Assembly: GCF_015832195.1 (NCBI RefSeq)
Contig: NC_052018.1
Location: 40,211,258-40,275,257 of the forward strand
Source of the DNA: Motacilla alba alba
Lineage: Eukaryota > Chordata > Aves > Passeriformes > Motacillidae
DNA: 64,000 nt
Direction: 5' to 3'
Shown here: in pieces, positions 49,801 through 61,488 of the stretch
Numbering within the stretch: the first letter of the stretch is position 1
Layout: every line of letters starts with the position of its first letter
Translations under genes and position numbers: made by a program
Notes under the pieces: generated by a model
Database searches by the model: none
The model's input: the letters and a program-made list of their open reading frames with translations, nothing else
Told to the model about the DNA's origin: nothing

Positions 49801-52800
49801 ATAAAAAGATTTTATTTTTTCCCCCTAGGTCACTCCTGAGTCACTGTGGGAGACAGCATTTTCTTGTCTGTGCACGCTGAAACTGGTCAGCTTTCTCTTG
49901 GCTTACCCCAGTAGGCAGAGATGTGGTCTCACAGGAACTGGAGATCTGTCATCTCATTTCCAGATGCATTGTAGGTAGATCAGATGGGTTTTCTAGCCTC
50001 TTTAGGGGATGAAAATATATGGATATCACATATCACCAAGTTTTTCTTCTCACCGTGACAATGTGACTTTTGCAGATAGCCTGCTGTTCCTAACACGTCT
50101 CAAAGAGGAGGTGTTTCAGTCTTCAGAGTGAGAAAGAGTTGCCTTTGACTCATCACTGGCTTTTGACAGTTTTGCTGAACTAGGGCCAATAGTTCCTTAT
50201 TTTCTACTTGCTTAAAATCACAACATATCAAATTGCATTTGTGTGAATAACAGGCTTCGGAATGCTTATTAGCAACAACTAAAATTTAATGGTGTAGTTA
50301 ATTTAGTTAATGTTTAAAGTTATTTTCCAGCCATAGGATTTCTCTCTTAACCAATAGCAAGCAGTTCTGCTTAGCTAAGTAATTTTAGACTATTTATCGT
50401 TATTAATTTTTTAAATTATTTTTGTGCTAGACATCATATGGCTGTAAATAGGCACACAGCGCACTGATATCATACCATCTAGGTAATCAGTCTTGCAAGG
50501 ATTTCTTATTTAGTCAGACCCCTTAGTCCAAGTGTAGATGTTTAGCACATTAAGAAATAGCTTTTCTCAGACCACATGTTTGGCTCAATATTTTGAGATA
50601 CATTTCAGACTGAGATTGCAATCTTTATCTTGAGCAAATGGAGATCTAATTAAAAATATATTAACTTGTCTCTCAGCTAGCCTAGTTTAACCGATTTCTG
50701 AAAGTCAACAGCTTTTCAGTTTCATATATCTTAATGGTGTTCTATTACCCTTGATTCATGCAGCTTCCACAGAAATTAATAGGAATTGCCTTATACTGAA
50801 GAAATTAATTCATATCTCTTTTCTTCTGTACTAGCATGATTTTACAAAAGTGGAGCAGCTGAAATTAGTGAAATTCTGCAACTCCTCTATTTTTTTTTTC
50901 TGATTTGATTTAGATTTTCAATTGAAGATTTTATTTGTAATTTCTATAGAGTTATTTTATGGCTCCCATTTCTTCCAAATGACTACAAGCAGGAGCTAAT
51001 GCAGACATTCGCATTTGCTGTAAGTTTTTAAAGCTCCTAGCAGCAGCTCCTTCTCTCACTTCCTGATGGGAAGGACCCATGGATATAAGTCACCTAACAT
51101 AAACTGAGCAGAGTGGATGCATAACATGAGGTGGTTATGTAAATCCCTCTTTCACTACAATCTGGCCGTGGCTAGAGACTGTAGTCTGGCTTCTCTTGTT
51201 AAGAGAAGAGTGCTCTAATATAAGGCTGATTGAGCTGCCATTTACACCTCATTCTGTCACAACGTTAAGACGGCACCTTTATCCAAAGTAAATAACCTGG
51301 AGGACCATTTGCAGCTGAAATAAGTTAGACCAGGTAGCAGGGCCAGTCCTGCTCAGACCCACACCTGAAGCTCTGTGGAAACTTTAAAGCTTTACGCAGG
51401 AGCTGCTGACCTGCATAAGACATTAAGTTGTTACATTTTTTGGTGGGTCTTTATTATTTTGTCACTTTGCTGTTTGTTTAGGTTATCAGAACGGAAAAAG
51501 TATTCCTAGGAAGTTCAATAAATGACAGGAATCCTAGTCATTTTCTGTGGCGAGGTGTAATTCCTAAGTGTAATTCTGGAAGTAGATGCATGCTCTGAGA
51601 AACAAGAAAACAGTCCTGTACCTTAGCATTTCAGTGCTGTTGAGTAAGAATTTTTTTCTATGTGCTCCTTAAATGAAATATGCTTCACCTCAGAATATTG
51701 CTTGACAGATAAATATTTATTTGCAATAGTTCCAACAGCTCTGCGTGTTGCCATTTTAACAATAACAATATTGGCATCAGAGCTTAGCTGGCAAACGTGC
51801 TAATAGTGCAGAAATTAAAATGGGAAACATGCAGTTCTCAAACAGGTATATGTGAGGACTCTATAAGGGCTTTAAAAATATTTTGCACAAATTTCTCAGG
51901 CACTTTTGGGGCTGTTTTTAAGACTGCCTTTCCTATTTTCCCTGTACAATTACTGCTATAATTGTGCATAAGTGGATTGTAGGGTTCTTTGGTTGTCAGA
52001 GTAGAAGGGGCCAACAGCTGCTCTTTCTTATAACATTCATCATTCACATTAAAACACTCCCTAAAAAAATGCATTTATTTGTCTACACATAAATGACTTG
52101 TTTTAAAACCTGCTATTTTTTTTCCCTCAGAAGCGCTTCTAGAATCTAATATAAATGCTCACTAGCTTTTATTGTGTTTTCTTTTCCTCTTATAAAAATA
52201 ATTTGCACAGTGGTTACACATGACTTTTTCTCATTTATTCTAAATCGAGCATGTATTTCATTCATTTTACCCATAGGTAAGGACACACTTTCATTTTATT
52301 TAATAAATATTATCTGTATCTGGCATTTAGAATTTTGGTAGTATTTAAATGCCATATTACATTAAAGTGTTAAACAGGAGGAAGTTAAAAATATGTATTT
52401 GATAGAATCCATCACCTATTTTAAGCAGAATCCAACCAGAAATTTCTCTGAGAGCGTGGCATAAACATTGGTAGTACCCTGAGCCATCTTGCTGTGGAAA
52501 AGCCATCTGGCGCTTAAAAGCAAAGTTTATTTTAGGAATAAACTAGTAAACAGGAGAAGTCCTGAAGATTGATATTCTGAAGATGGTACAAGCAATTATA
52601 GTTCATTCAGAAGCTACAAATCCACTGTCCTGGCTCTGCAAATGTTGTAGAAAGCCACTAGAGCAGTGAAATGGAAAAGTGAAGCTTGAAAGATTCATCT
52701 CCCAAAGGAGAAGAATGAACTCAGGCCAAGTACAAGAAATAGGAGATGCCAATATATTTTGAATTATTCCTAATGGTTGTAGATCTTTAAAAAGTTAATT

Positions 52801-53582
52801 CAGCAGTCAAGAATATAGATGAGCTGGAATCTGAGTTGCACATCCAAACCTAGCTGCTGCTTCTTTTAGAAACCTCTGTGTAGCACATGAAATGCACAGG
52901 ATAAAATGGTGAGGTCTTTGAGGAGAGATTTTTTAAATACGTCATATAGATATTCCTCAGTGCAGTTGGAATAGAATGGGTCTTTCTGGTAATTGTTCTT
53001 CATTTTTCAGTATTTTTTTTTCCCCTCTAAACATAACACAGTGAATGGAACCTGTGCTCACTGCTGGTGGAACAGTAAAAGCAGGAGAATAGGGTTAGCA
53101 TCCATCCAGTCCTGTATGGCTGTAACTTGCCTTAGCCATTAAAGGCAGTGTGTTCTCTCACATATGCCTGAGGGAACATGAATGAGCATTTTGTTTTGGA
53201 AGGTGGCTTTTGTGTTTATTTTCAATTTGCATATTCCTGTATGTGTTAGAAGGCAAGGTCACAGGAGTTAACCCTGTATTGAGTGTGGAAACAGGAAGGC
53301 AAAGGGGGTAATGAGCACCATTTTGCTCTTCCATACAGATCGATGGCAGGTTTGGGAGTGTTACTTTCATGAATCTCTGAAACTTCTAAACATACTTTTG
53401 GTCTTCACAGCCAATTTCAAGTAGGGAAGGAGGATACTGGGAACTTGGCAAGTATAGAGAGAGGTCCAACAGTATTTTGTATAGTTTGGAAACAAGTAAC
53501 AAACAGCATGGTGGACTTGGACCCATTCTGGTCAGTCTCTCTGCTGACAATTGGAGATGTAAGCAGTGGAGTTTGAGAGTCA

Positions 53583-53697
53583 CAGGGGAGGGGAAGGGGC
53601 AGGGAGGGAGGAAGGGACAGGAAGGGAGAGAACAGCATGGAAGATATGAAAAGGGCTAGGGACAAAAGGAAGGGGATCGAAAGAGAGAGATGGAAGA
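53583..53697. repeat. GA-rich (polypurine) low-complexity tract
   Basis: About 115 bp consist mainly of G and A on this strand, densest at 53584-53632, with a second purine-rich part to 53697. Its complement gives a long proline/leucine/serine-rich open frame (53417-53836 on the minus strand), which is an artefact of composition. Polypurine-polypyrimidine DNA can form triplexes. Confidence 0.85.
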
Positions 53698-53811
53698 ATG
53701 CACACACACTAACATGGAGGGGGAAAAAAGACAGCTGAAATAAGATTAGACAGTACATGAATTCTTCTAACTTCTCCTTAGTGGCACCTTTTCTCCTGTA
53801 CGAACAGCATT

Positions 53812-53905
53812 TAACAAGAATTAATACTGAAATCAATAGGGATTACTTGCAGAGTCAGGCACTACTCATCGTGACTAATGATGCCAGAATCAGGCCTTGA
53901 TTTCT
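53812..53905. mobile_element. Possible fragment of an ancient amniote dispersed repeat
   Basis: The string TGAAATCAATAGGGATTACT, followed by GAGTCAGGCACTACTCATCG and AGAATCAGGCCT, resembles a phrase recurrent in turtle and crocodilian DNA (a 'TCAATGGGA...GAGTAAGG...CAGGATCAGGCCC' pattern). I recognise the pattern only by memory and cannot name the family. If correct, it is a very old, inactive repeat inherited by birds. Confidence 0.4.
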
Positions 53906-56128
53906 AAAATAAAAAGCAAGATGAATGTGAAAAATTAAAATATATCACTTGGGCTATGCAGCAAGGGGATCTTAGAAGTCCAGGTAGGCTGTGCAATTCC
54001 AGTCATCATCATATTCCTTATTAAATGACAGTCTGTGCTACGTTCCACTTTTACTTACTATTATTTTTGATGGTTGCAGGATCTCTGCGTAAGTAAGTGT
54101 TTAGCTTTTCTTGTAATACAGGGAAAGCTGAGGTGTCTCAAAATTTCTGAGAAAGCTGGTGAAAGTTGGCGTCTTGAAAAACACTTAAAACTTTAAATTG
54201 TTAATTTGGGTTTTTGTGGTTTTGGATTTTTTAATCTTCTGTCAATGATATACAGTCGTACTTTTCCTAGGTGTATTGTCTGTGTCAGGATAACCCTGAA
54301 AGAGGAAACAAATACAAGTAAATGATCAGTTCATTTTGTTCACTACTTATGAATAACTACCTGTTTCTGGCATGAAGATTTTCAGTTTTAACCACAATTC
54401 TCTGGACTTTGTTGCTGTATTGTTTTGTTATGTATTCAGTCATTGTGGTGGATGTAAATGCATTTGAAGACTTTTTTCTTACTTTATGTCTGAAATGTTT
54501 CTAATGTTTCATATTTTGGCTTGACTTACACTAATTTCTCACAAAAAAAAAATCCTCCCAATGAAGTAATAATGATGTATGGTTTATATAGTACACAGAA
54601 GACACTGGTATGCCTGCATTTACCTATTAATTTGTGCAGTAGATGAGTTTTTGAAGATAAACATCCCCACATACAGCAATTTTATGTGAAACTAAAGTAA
54701 AGGACACTCTCTAGGAGCACGCCTAGTCCACAGCAGCTGGTCCATGGCACCACACTAAAACTAGTCCATTTTAACCTCCACCCTAAAATGTGTATAATGT
54801 GAATTCTGGATCCTCAGCCCCTGCTGTGTGGCTCTACAGGTCCACTCCCACTGTGCAGCTTTACTTGATAAGGGTGATGTGTACAGCAAGGAAAAAAGGG
54901 AGAAAATACTGAGAAACTGCTGTTCCCAGCAACTGGATCAGTTTAACTTCAGAGAAGATTCATGGAAGTTTTCTCTAGAATATAGCAGAATATTATATTA
55001 TCCAATAGACTTTCAGAAAGTCTGCTATCTTTGCTGCAGAATCCCTTAGGATGGTTCAAAAGCCTGTAGGAAGTATATAATTTTCTCAAATTATGTAAAT
55101 TATTTCGGAGTAATTTCTATAGGAAATAACTAGTGGTATCCTTATTAAATCCTTCAGGACTTTTCCATAAGGGAGGGATTTCTGTACTTTGGAGATGAAG
55201 CTATAGCATTTTATTAACTCTGCTGAGTTTATGCACCTAATACTTAAGCAGATTAATAATGTGTGTGGCAGAGATCTTGGGGCAACTTCACAGGGCCAGT
55301 AAGAATAATAGTTAGCTGGTAATACAGCCACAGCATTGAGGCTTTAATTATGAGTCATTTACTATGCTAAAAGGTACAAAGAGTGTTTGTAATTATAGTG
55401 GTTCTTAACCACAATGACATTTTAATTTTATTGCTTTTGTCCTATATTTAGGTTCTGGATCAAAACACAGTAGGAAAACATTGTAAATTGACCAGTTCAG
55501 AGCTCAGATCTCCAACTGTTTATTTTGTAATCCTTGAAATAATTTGAAGAACTTGCAAGAGAATTAAGAATGCAAATTATCTACTGGTATATGCCTTTAA
55601 GTGTTTCATTTCGTCCTTAGAAATTTATTTCTGTATTGTTTTTTAGGGGTCAAAAAAAAGCCCTAAAACCCAGTCACTTTCTTACTACCTGTTACATTTG
55701 CTCCCTAATGTCTAGTTATTTGAGGACATCTGCCTGAAAACTCCTTTTGTTGCTTCCACAAGCAAACTGAAGTGTGCATTGGGTTTTAAACATTAGAATA
55801 GCTGTGCCACTTGGATGTGGCACCCAATAGCAGCATGAAATGTTGAGCAAGCACTGGATACTTAATACTTTTCATTTAATGAACTGTTTCTTTATTATTT
55901 TGCAAAGCCTGCATAAGACGTTTTCATGGTTTAAAAGTACCCTGCATCCTACTTCATAGGAAGGGGACCTCATTTAGATTAACCTGTGACTTCAACAGCA
56001 GGTGGTAGAAAGAACCAACTACTTCAATTACTGCTTTTGCGCATGACTTTCATGTGTTGCTAAGATTATCAGAGGAACCTGATTACATCCCCTTAGACAC
56101 TATTGTTGGCACAATGATTAAGCTGTTA

Positions 56129-56175
56129 TTTTTTTCCTTTTTTGTTTCCCCCCCTCCCCCCCCTTTCTTTTTTAA
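56129..56175. repeat. Polypyrimidine tract (T and C only)
   Basis: A near-pure T/C stretch includes CCCCCCTCCCCCCCC (56148-56163), flanked by T runs. No splice acceptor or exon can be supported downstream on either strand. Confidence 0.85.
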
Positions 56176-56682
56176 ACTGGAAACCTAAAGAGCTTTTTGG
56201 CATGAAGCAAAAGCACTGTGTATAGAGATCAGTAAGATAGTGAGTATCATTGCCCTGAAGCTTATCTCCACATATACAGCTCCCTGGTGGATCCCTATGA
56301 TAAACATTATTGGAACAATTAGCTGCTGCTGACATAGAATCCAGACACAATGGCAATGGCCAGTAGCACCGAGCCAAATATCATGGAGCCAAAATCCATA
56401 AAAAAGCAACACCAAGCTACTCTCCCCATTCAACTGCTGTCATAAAACCCTCCCAGTGCTATGTTTGCATAGCTGGCTTTACCGATATGGCACCAAAATA
56501 CAAAAGGAGAAGCTGCAGCACTTGTCTTTGTTTAGCTGAAATTACAAGTCATTGAATTAGTATGTCATCTTTATTGCGCTGTCATGCAGCGGAGGTGAGG
56601 AAGGCTCCTGGTAATGGATGGAAGAGTTTGATGGCCTAAAAGACAGGCTCACAGATGGCTGTCGATATAAAACAGTTTGCCC

Positions 56683-56701
56683 TTTTTTTTTTTTTTTTTT
56701 T
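56683..56701. repeat. Poly(T) tract, 19 bp
   Basis: A run of T is followed by AAAGGGAGGGGGAAAAAAGAC, a purine-rich segment. It could be the complement of an A-tail, but no retroposon could be recognised on the minus strand. Confidence 0.85.
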
Positions 56702-58949
56702 AAAGGGAGGGGGAAAAAAGACTGAACAGAATAGGTCTCTCCTCATTTGAGTGGCTTTAACTAACAATATTTATGTGAGGCTGATCTTGGAGGAGTCTAG
56801 GGCTAGAAGGTGAACTAAGAGTTTGTCTAAAGATTAGGACTCAGAAGTGCATGCTAAGCCATTTAAAAAAATTTAAATATCAGTGAGGCAGCATGACCTG
56901 AAAGGTGAAGCAGGAAAGGTCTTGCTCGGAGGAAGCTGTTGCCACTACCCTTGTGCAGGGGAAGGTACCCTTGTGTGATTCTGCAGCAGCAGCAAAATTC
57001 TTATCAGCAGAATCAATGGAGATGCAAAGCAAACTCAGGACAAGAAGAAATTATTTGTACATTTTAAGGAGCACTGTGATAGTCTCTTTCCTTCTGTGTT
57101 TAAACAGAAGGTAGAAAAAATACATTGCGGATCAAAGGTTGCTGTTGCTCTGACTTGTGCACAAACTCTCTCTTTTCTCTTGAAACACAAGACCATTTCT
57201 TACCTGGTGCATAATTGCATGCAGTTTTCTCAAACTGATGTTACAGTCACACCTAAAAGAAATTATTCACTGAAAGCCTCTTTTTAAATTAGTCTTGTTG
57301 GTCTGGTTTTGTAAAAACAGTTTATTTTAGCCAGGTCAGTCTTTTCAAGAAACATGAAAAAAAGACTGTACAAGCTCCTTACTGAAGTTGTCCAGCATCT
57401 TCATTACAAGGATGCCAGTATTTTGAATGAAAGAGTGCTACTGTCTGCTCTTTCCCTTTCCCCCACCAATTTCCTTGCCACCTCTTAGCACTGTAGTCTG
57501 AGTGAGGGTAATCAGGGGTAGTCTGAGAGCTGTTAAGTGAGCTCTCACTGGTCAGGATTGTTTGACTGATTTGGGTAAAGCCTGTTCAGAGAGAAAAGTA
57601 CCACAGGAAGGAGCTGCCAAAGACCAGCAGCGTGCTGACCCACTCGAGTTCAGGCTTGGATATAAGAGAAGGGACCCCAGAGCACTCTTACAACTTCCCC
57701 CTGTATCACATTTTGCTGGTTTTTATTTGGACATTTTCTCCAAGGTGAAAACCAATTACATGTTATTTTTATACTCAACAATGTAGTATTATGGTGGTTC
57801 ACAACCTCAGAAGTGCTGATGTACATCTAGTGGTGGTGGTGGTAGAGTTTCTAGAAATTTCTAAAATTTCAGACTGCGGCATTTCTGTAGCTTTTTCTTC
57901 ACCCTACCTATCCAGGGCTTTGGTCCCAGAAGCGGTCTGGAATGCTTTTAAAACAAGCACTCCTGGGTGCTATTGTTTCCTTCTTCCTATTTTGGACAGT
58001 TGAAGGCCACCAAGGCCTGTCCTCAGGGCTCTCCTTCTGGATGTGAGCAGATGTAAGAGCTGGGCAGGAAGGGTGCATGAGACAGGCAATGTGCTGTGGA
58101 GGCATTTGAGATACAGAATCATTACATGACAGGAAAACATATTCTGATACTAACTGCCTGCCATGGGGTCTGAACATAGGAGAAAATGGTTTTTCTTCAA
58201 GTTACCCAAAATAAAACTTTATCTCTGGGATGGAAAAATGAATAATTTGGAAACTACCTTGATACTTTATGATATTTGTGAATATTGTGTTTTGTGCAAC
58301 ACTGTAGAAGTCAAAATTCATGACTGCATAAAGTATATTTAACTTCAGCCAAACACAAGGATTTTCAATTATTTGGTTTATCATGTTTCATTTTAAAGTC
58401 GGTTTATTTTTCCTTAATGTGCAGCACACTCAGATTTCAAGGCATTTATATGTGTGTTCTTGAAATGCTATCACAGGTCACCTAATAGAATTTTTTTTGC
58501 ACTGTCCAACTAAACAAAATCTAAAACAAGACATGAAGCAAATGAAGAAGGAGACTCTTATTTTTAATTCTCTTTTTTTTTTAACTTATTATGCAGTTTA
58601 ATGTATCTACCAAAAAGTACTCTGCATTAAGCAATCTGGAATTAAGACATATGGATGTCATCTATAAAAATTCCTCGGAGATGTAGTCTTCTGTTCCAAT
58701 TGAGAAATCCATCCAATATCAATGACCTTTCCATTTAGGGAATACTTAATGTGGTTAACTAGATATGATATACTTTGGGAATGCTTTTTATTGCATACAT
58801 TTGAATTAGGAGATACACCTTGTAGGGAGAAAATGATGAAACAGCACTCTATTGAGGGTTAAAGATGAACGATGGCCTTTAAGACATTTGTTTTGGTTAA
58901 ACACAAAGTAAGAGGCACTGTCATATTCAGGCCCACAGTGTTATTAAGG

Positions 58950-59030
58950 CATAAGAGATGAGGACTGAATTCAGCCTCACTTAAATCAATGGGAATTTTG
59001 CCTGCTATTGCTGCAGCTGAATTTGAATCA
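58950..59030. mobile_element. Second possible fragment of the same ancient repeat type
   Basis: GACTGAATTCAGCCTCACTT followed by AAATCAATGGGAATTTTGCC again resembles the 'TTCAATGGGAGTTTTGCC' pattern of old sauropsid repeats. The fragment is short and diverged, and no boundaries can be drawn. Confidence 0.35.
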
Positions 59031-60964
59031 TTATGGTTAAATGGGCTCTTTTTTAATCATAAAATGCTTTGAGTCATAACAATACGTATTAATCCTTCTC
59101 ATTAATTCTCAGGGGCTTGTGTACCAGGCCACTGTAGATAGTGTAGCCCCTTTGGAAAACAAAGAAAAGCTGAGCGCATTTTCAGAATAGATTTTAAATA
59201 TACTCAGGTCTTGTATTTGTTTTATTTGGTATTATAAACAGTGAGAATGTATATTGCAGCTGTATCACAGAAGTTTTTGAGTTCTCTGAATTTTATATTT
59301 CTTTTGTTCTTTTCGCTCTTTTTTATTTGCCTATAGCTTTGTGGGAATATTTGGAATATCACCTGTGGGACAGCTGAAGCAAACAAATAATTTTCCTGAG
59401 TGTCTGCCTTCTCATCAGTCAAATTTTAGTGTAATTAGATCTCTTTTGGTAGCTACCCATATCAATAAGCTGAGATGCCTGGAGTTGTGAATGGGATGAA
59501 TCTGTTTGCATATAGTTAACTGCCTCAATGCATTAGCTTTTCTGCATTCGTTCTTGCCTCCCCTCCGATTCTGACATCTTTTTCCTACAGTATTAACATT
59601 ACATTTCCTTTGTAGTTCTATTCTCTTCCCTTGGCTGTGCTTTACTTCACTTAAAACCTTTGCCCTTGACTTTTCTACCTGCTTTACTGGGGAGGAACAC
59701 TCTGCTGGGACAGACTGTCAGTGATGTATGTAGAGCCCTAATTTATGCCTCCTTTTAAGACAAACCCCAAATACGTGGATTGGCACTAGATACCAATTAA
59801 AAACCTAAAAAAAATACTGAATCTAGAAGTGACTTGCTGTTAGTGACTCAGTTTGCTACTAAGAAATGCCTCCTCCCAAACAATATTTCTGCTACCAAAA
59901 TTGTCATCATACTTCTGTTAGATTCAAACTTCCCTTTGAGCACTCTTTATCTCAATAAAAATTTACATTTTAAATATTATTGCTTATATTTATATGTGGC
60001 CCTAGGAAGTAATGGATTAGTCTAAGAAAATACCTTTTGCTCTTATTTGGTAGTGATGTATGGATTTTCTTAACTAACTAAAAAAAATTCAAAGTTCTAG
60101 TTACTTAAATATAATTGTATCATTCAATAAGATAACACAGACCTGATGTTTTTTGAACTTTGTTTGTATAGCACACTTATAGATTCACTTAACAGATCCT
60201 GTTTATATCAGCCAAAGTCTGATTAGACAGCCGTGTTCAGTATCCTGTGCTTGCTTTGTTTCATTTGCTGAATTTTATTATTAACGCTGAAACTACTCCT
60301 AAGAAAGCTTCTGAAATTATTTGCCTATTGGAATGCACTGTGAAATTTACTGGTTCTTTTCCCTGAGATCAGCTGAACACCAGCTTTTATGGGTTAGAAA
60401 ATTTTACCCATGAAGGCGACCTTGAATTTTATAAAGAATTTCGTTTTGATTATATAATTTCTTGCATTATATATATTGTAGTGGCATTTAGTGCTTAAAT
60501 TTTACTGCTGTTCCATACCCGTCATTCATCTGGAATTTTTCCAGGACTTGCAATGCAGAGCACTATTTGTTCCAGTCTGGCTGCTTCTACCTGAAGGTGG
60601 TCATGCACTAGGGACTGATTCTGGGAGCACAGACACTTCTGCACTGTATTTTGAACAGGAGCCAGACATTTCCCTGCTAAATTCTGAACTTGGAGTTGGC
60701 AGTTCCAGGATATGGGGTTTTTATAGTGATGATGACATGATCCAACAAATTAGCTGTCTGATACATACCAGACTTAAAATATTTAGGTTTAATGCAGTAT
60801 GCTTGGATTTCAGCCTAAACTTTGTGCCCATTTCCAGAACTGGGATATGCCCTCAAGATTTATCGCCCACTACAGCTATGTTAAGCTTCCATCACTAAGT
60901 TTGTTTGAAAGAACACCCACAATTTTTGTCAACTCTACATAGTTTCTGCCTGTATAATAGTGAA

Positions 60965-60992
<28 letters not shown>
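60965..60992. repeat. (AT)n microsatellite, about 14 units
   Basis: This is an uninterrupted AT dinucleotide tract between TGAA and GTTTTTCC. No gene context is visible. Confidence 0.95.
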
Positions 60993-60995
<3 letters not shown>

Positions 60996-61433
60996 TTTCC
61001 AGCTTTATTTACCTTTCCCTGTGTCTTTAAGAAAATGTTAGCAGAGCAAAGCTTACACTAAATCAGTCTATATCTTGCAGTATGTGAGCAGATGACATAG
61101 ATGTCCAAGGATGCGATGGGGATCAGCTCACACACTTTTCAGCTGAGCATATGTGTAAAAACAAAAACAAACCTTACTTTTTTTCTTAGAAAGCACTACG
61201 TATTTCAGGCAGTTAGGCAGTAACAGATGTTGGAGACTCAGTAGGAAGCTAGATGTATGCTGGGATGTCACTCAACTCCCCTTAACAAGCTGCTGTGTTG
61301 GAGAACCAGTCTCCATATAGGCTCTGCTTAGTGTCTCAGAAATAAGATGACACTAAAATAACCAGCTTCCCATGAATATCAAGTCTCTCTTTTAAAAAAA
61401 TATTCTGCTTGGGGGCTGTGAGGAGAGGAAGGG

Positions 61434-61451
61434 GTGTGTGTGTGTGTGTGT

Positions 61452-61484
<33 letters not shown>
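61434..61484. repeat. (GT)n microsatellite, about 25 units with one break
   Basis: Alternating GT is interrupted once by a doubled G (near 61452-61453). Alternating purine-pyrimidine tracts of this length can adopt Z-DNA under negative supercoiling. The site should be polymorphic. Confidence 0.95.

Positions 61485-61488
<4 letters not shown>

Larger units (their letters stand above)
46823..60964. other. Gene-free AT-rich DNA
   Basis: No gene can be supported. The interval 47020-47230 looks like a conserved noncoding element by style. Overlapping minus-strand frames at 56126-56433 and the 135-codon plus frame at 60491-60898 lack recognisable domains or splice context. Confidence 0.55.

Noticed and set aside
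53417..53836. 139-codon minus-strand open frame, apparently hydrophobic
   Set aside because: It follows directly from the purine-rich plus-strand composition. Low-complexity translations of this kind are artefacts.
57829..57843. (GGT)n trinucleotide repeat
   Set aside because: Five units only. It is real but too short to be informative.
60491..60898. 135-codon plus-strand open frame
   Set aside because: The composition is varied and superficially protein-like, but no family motif, splice context or poly(A) arrangement supports a gene.
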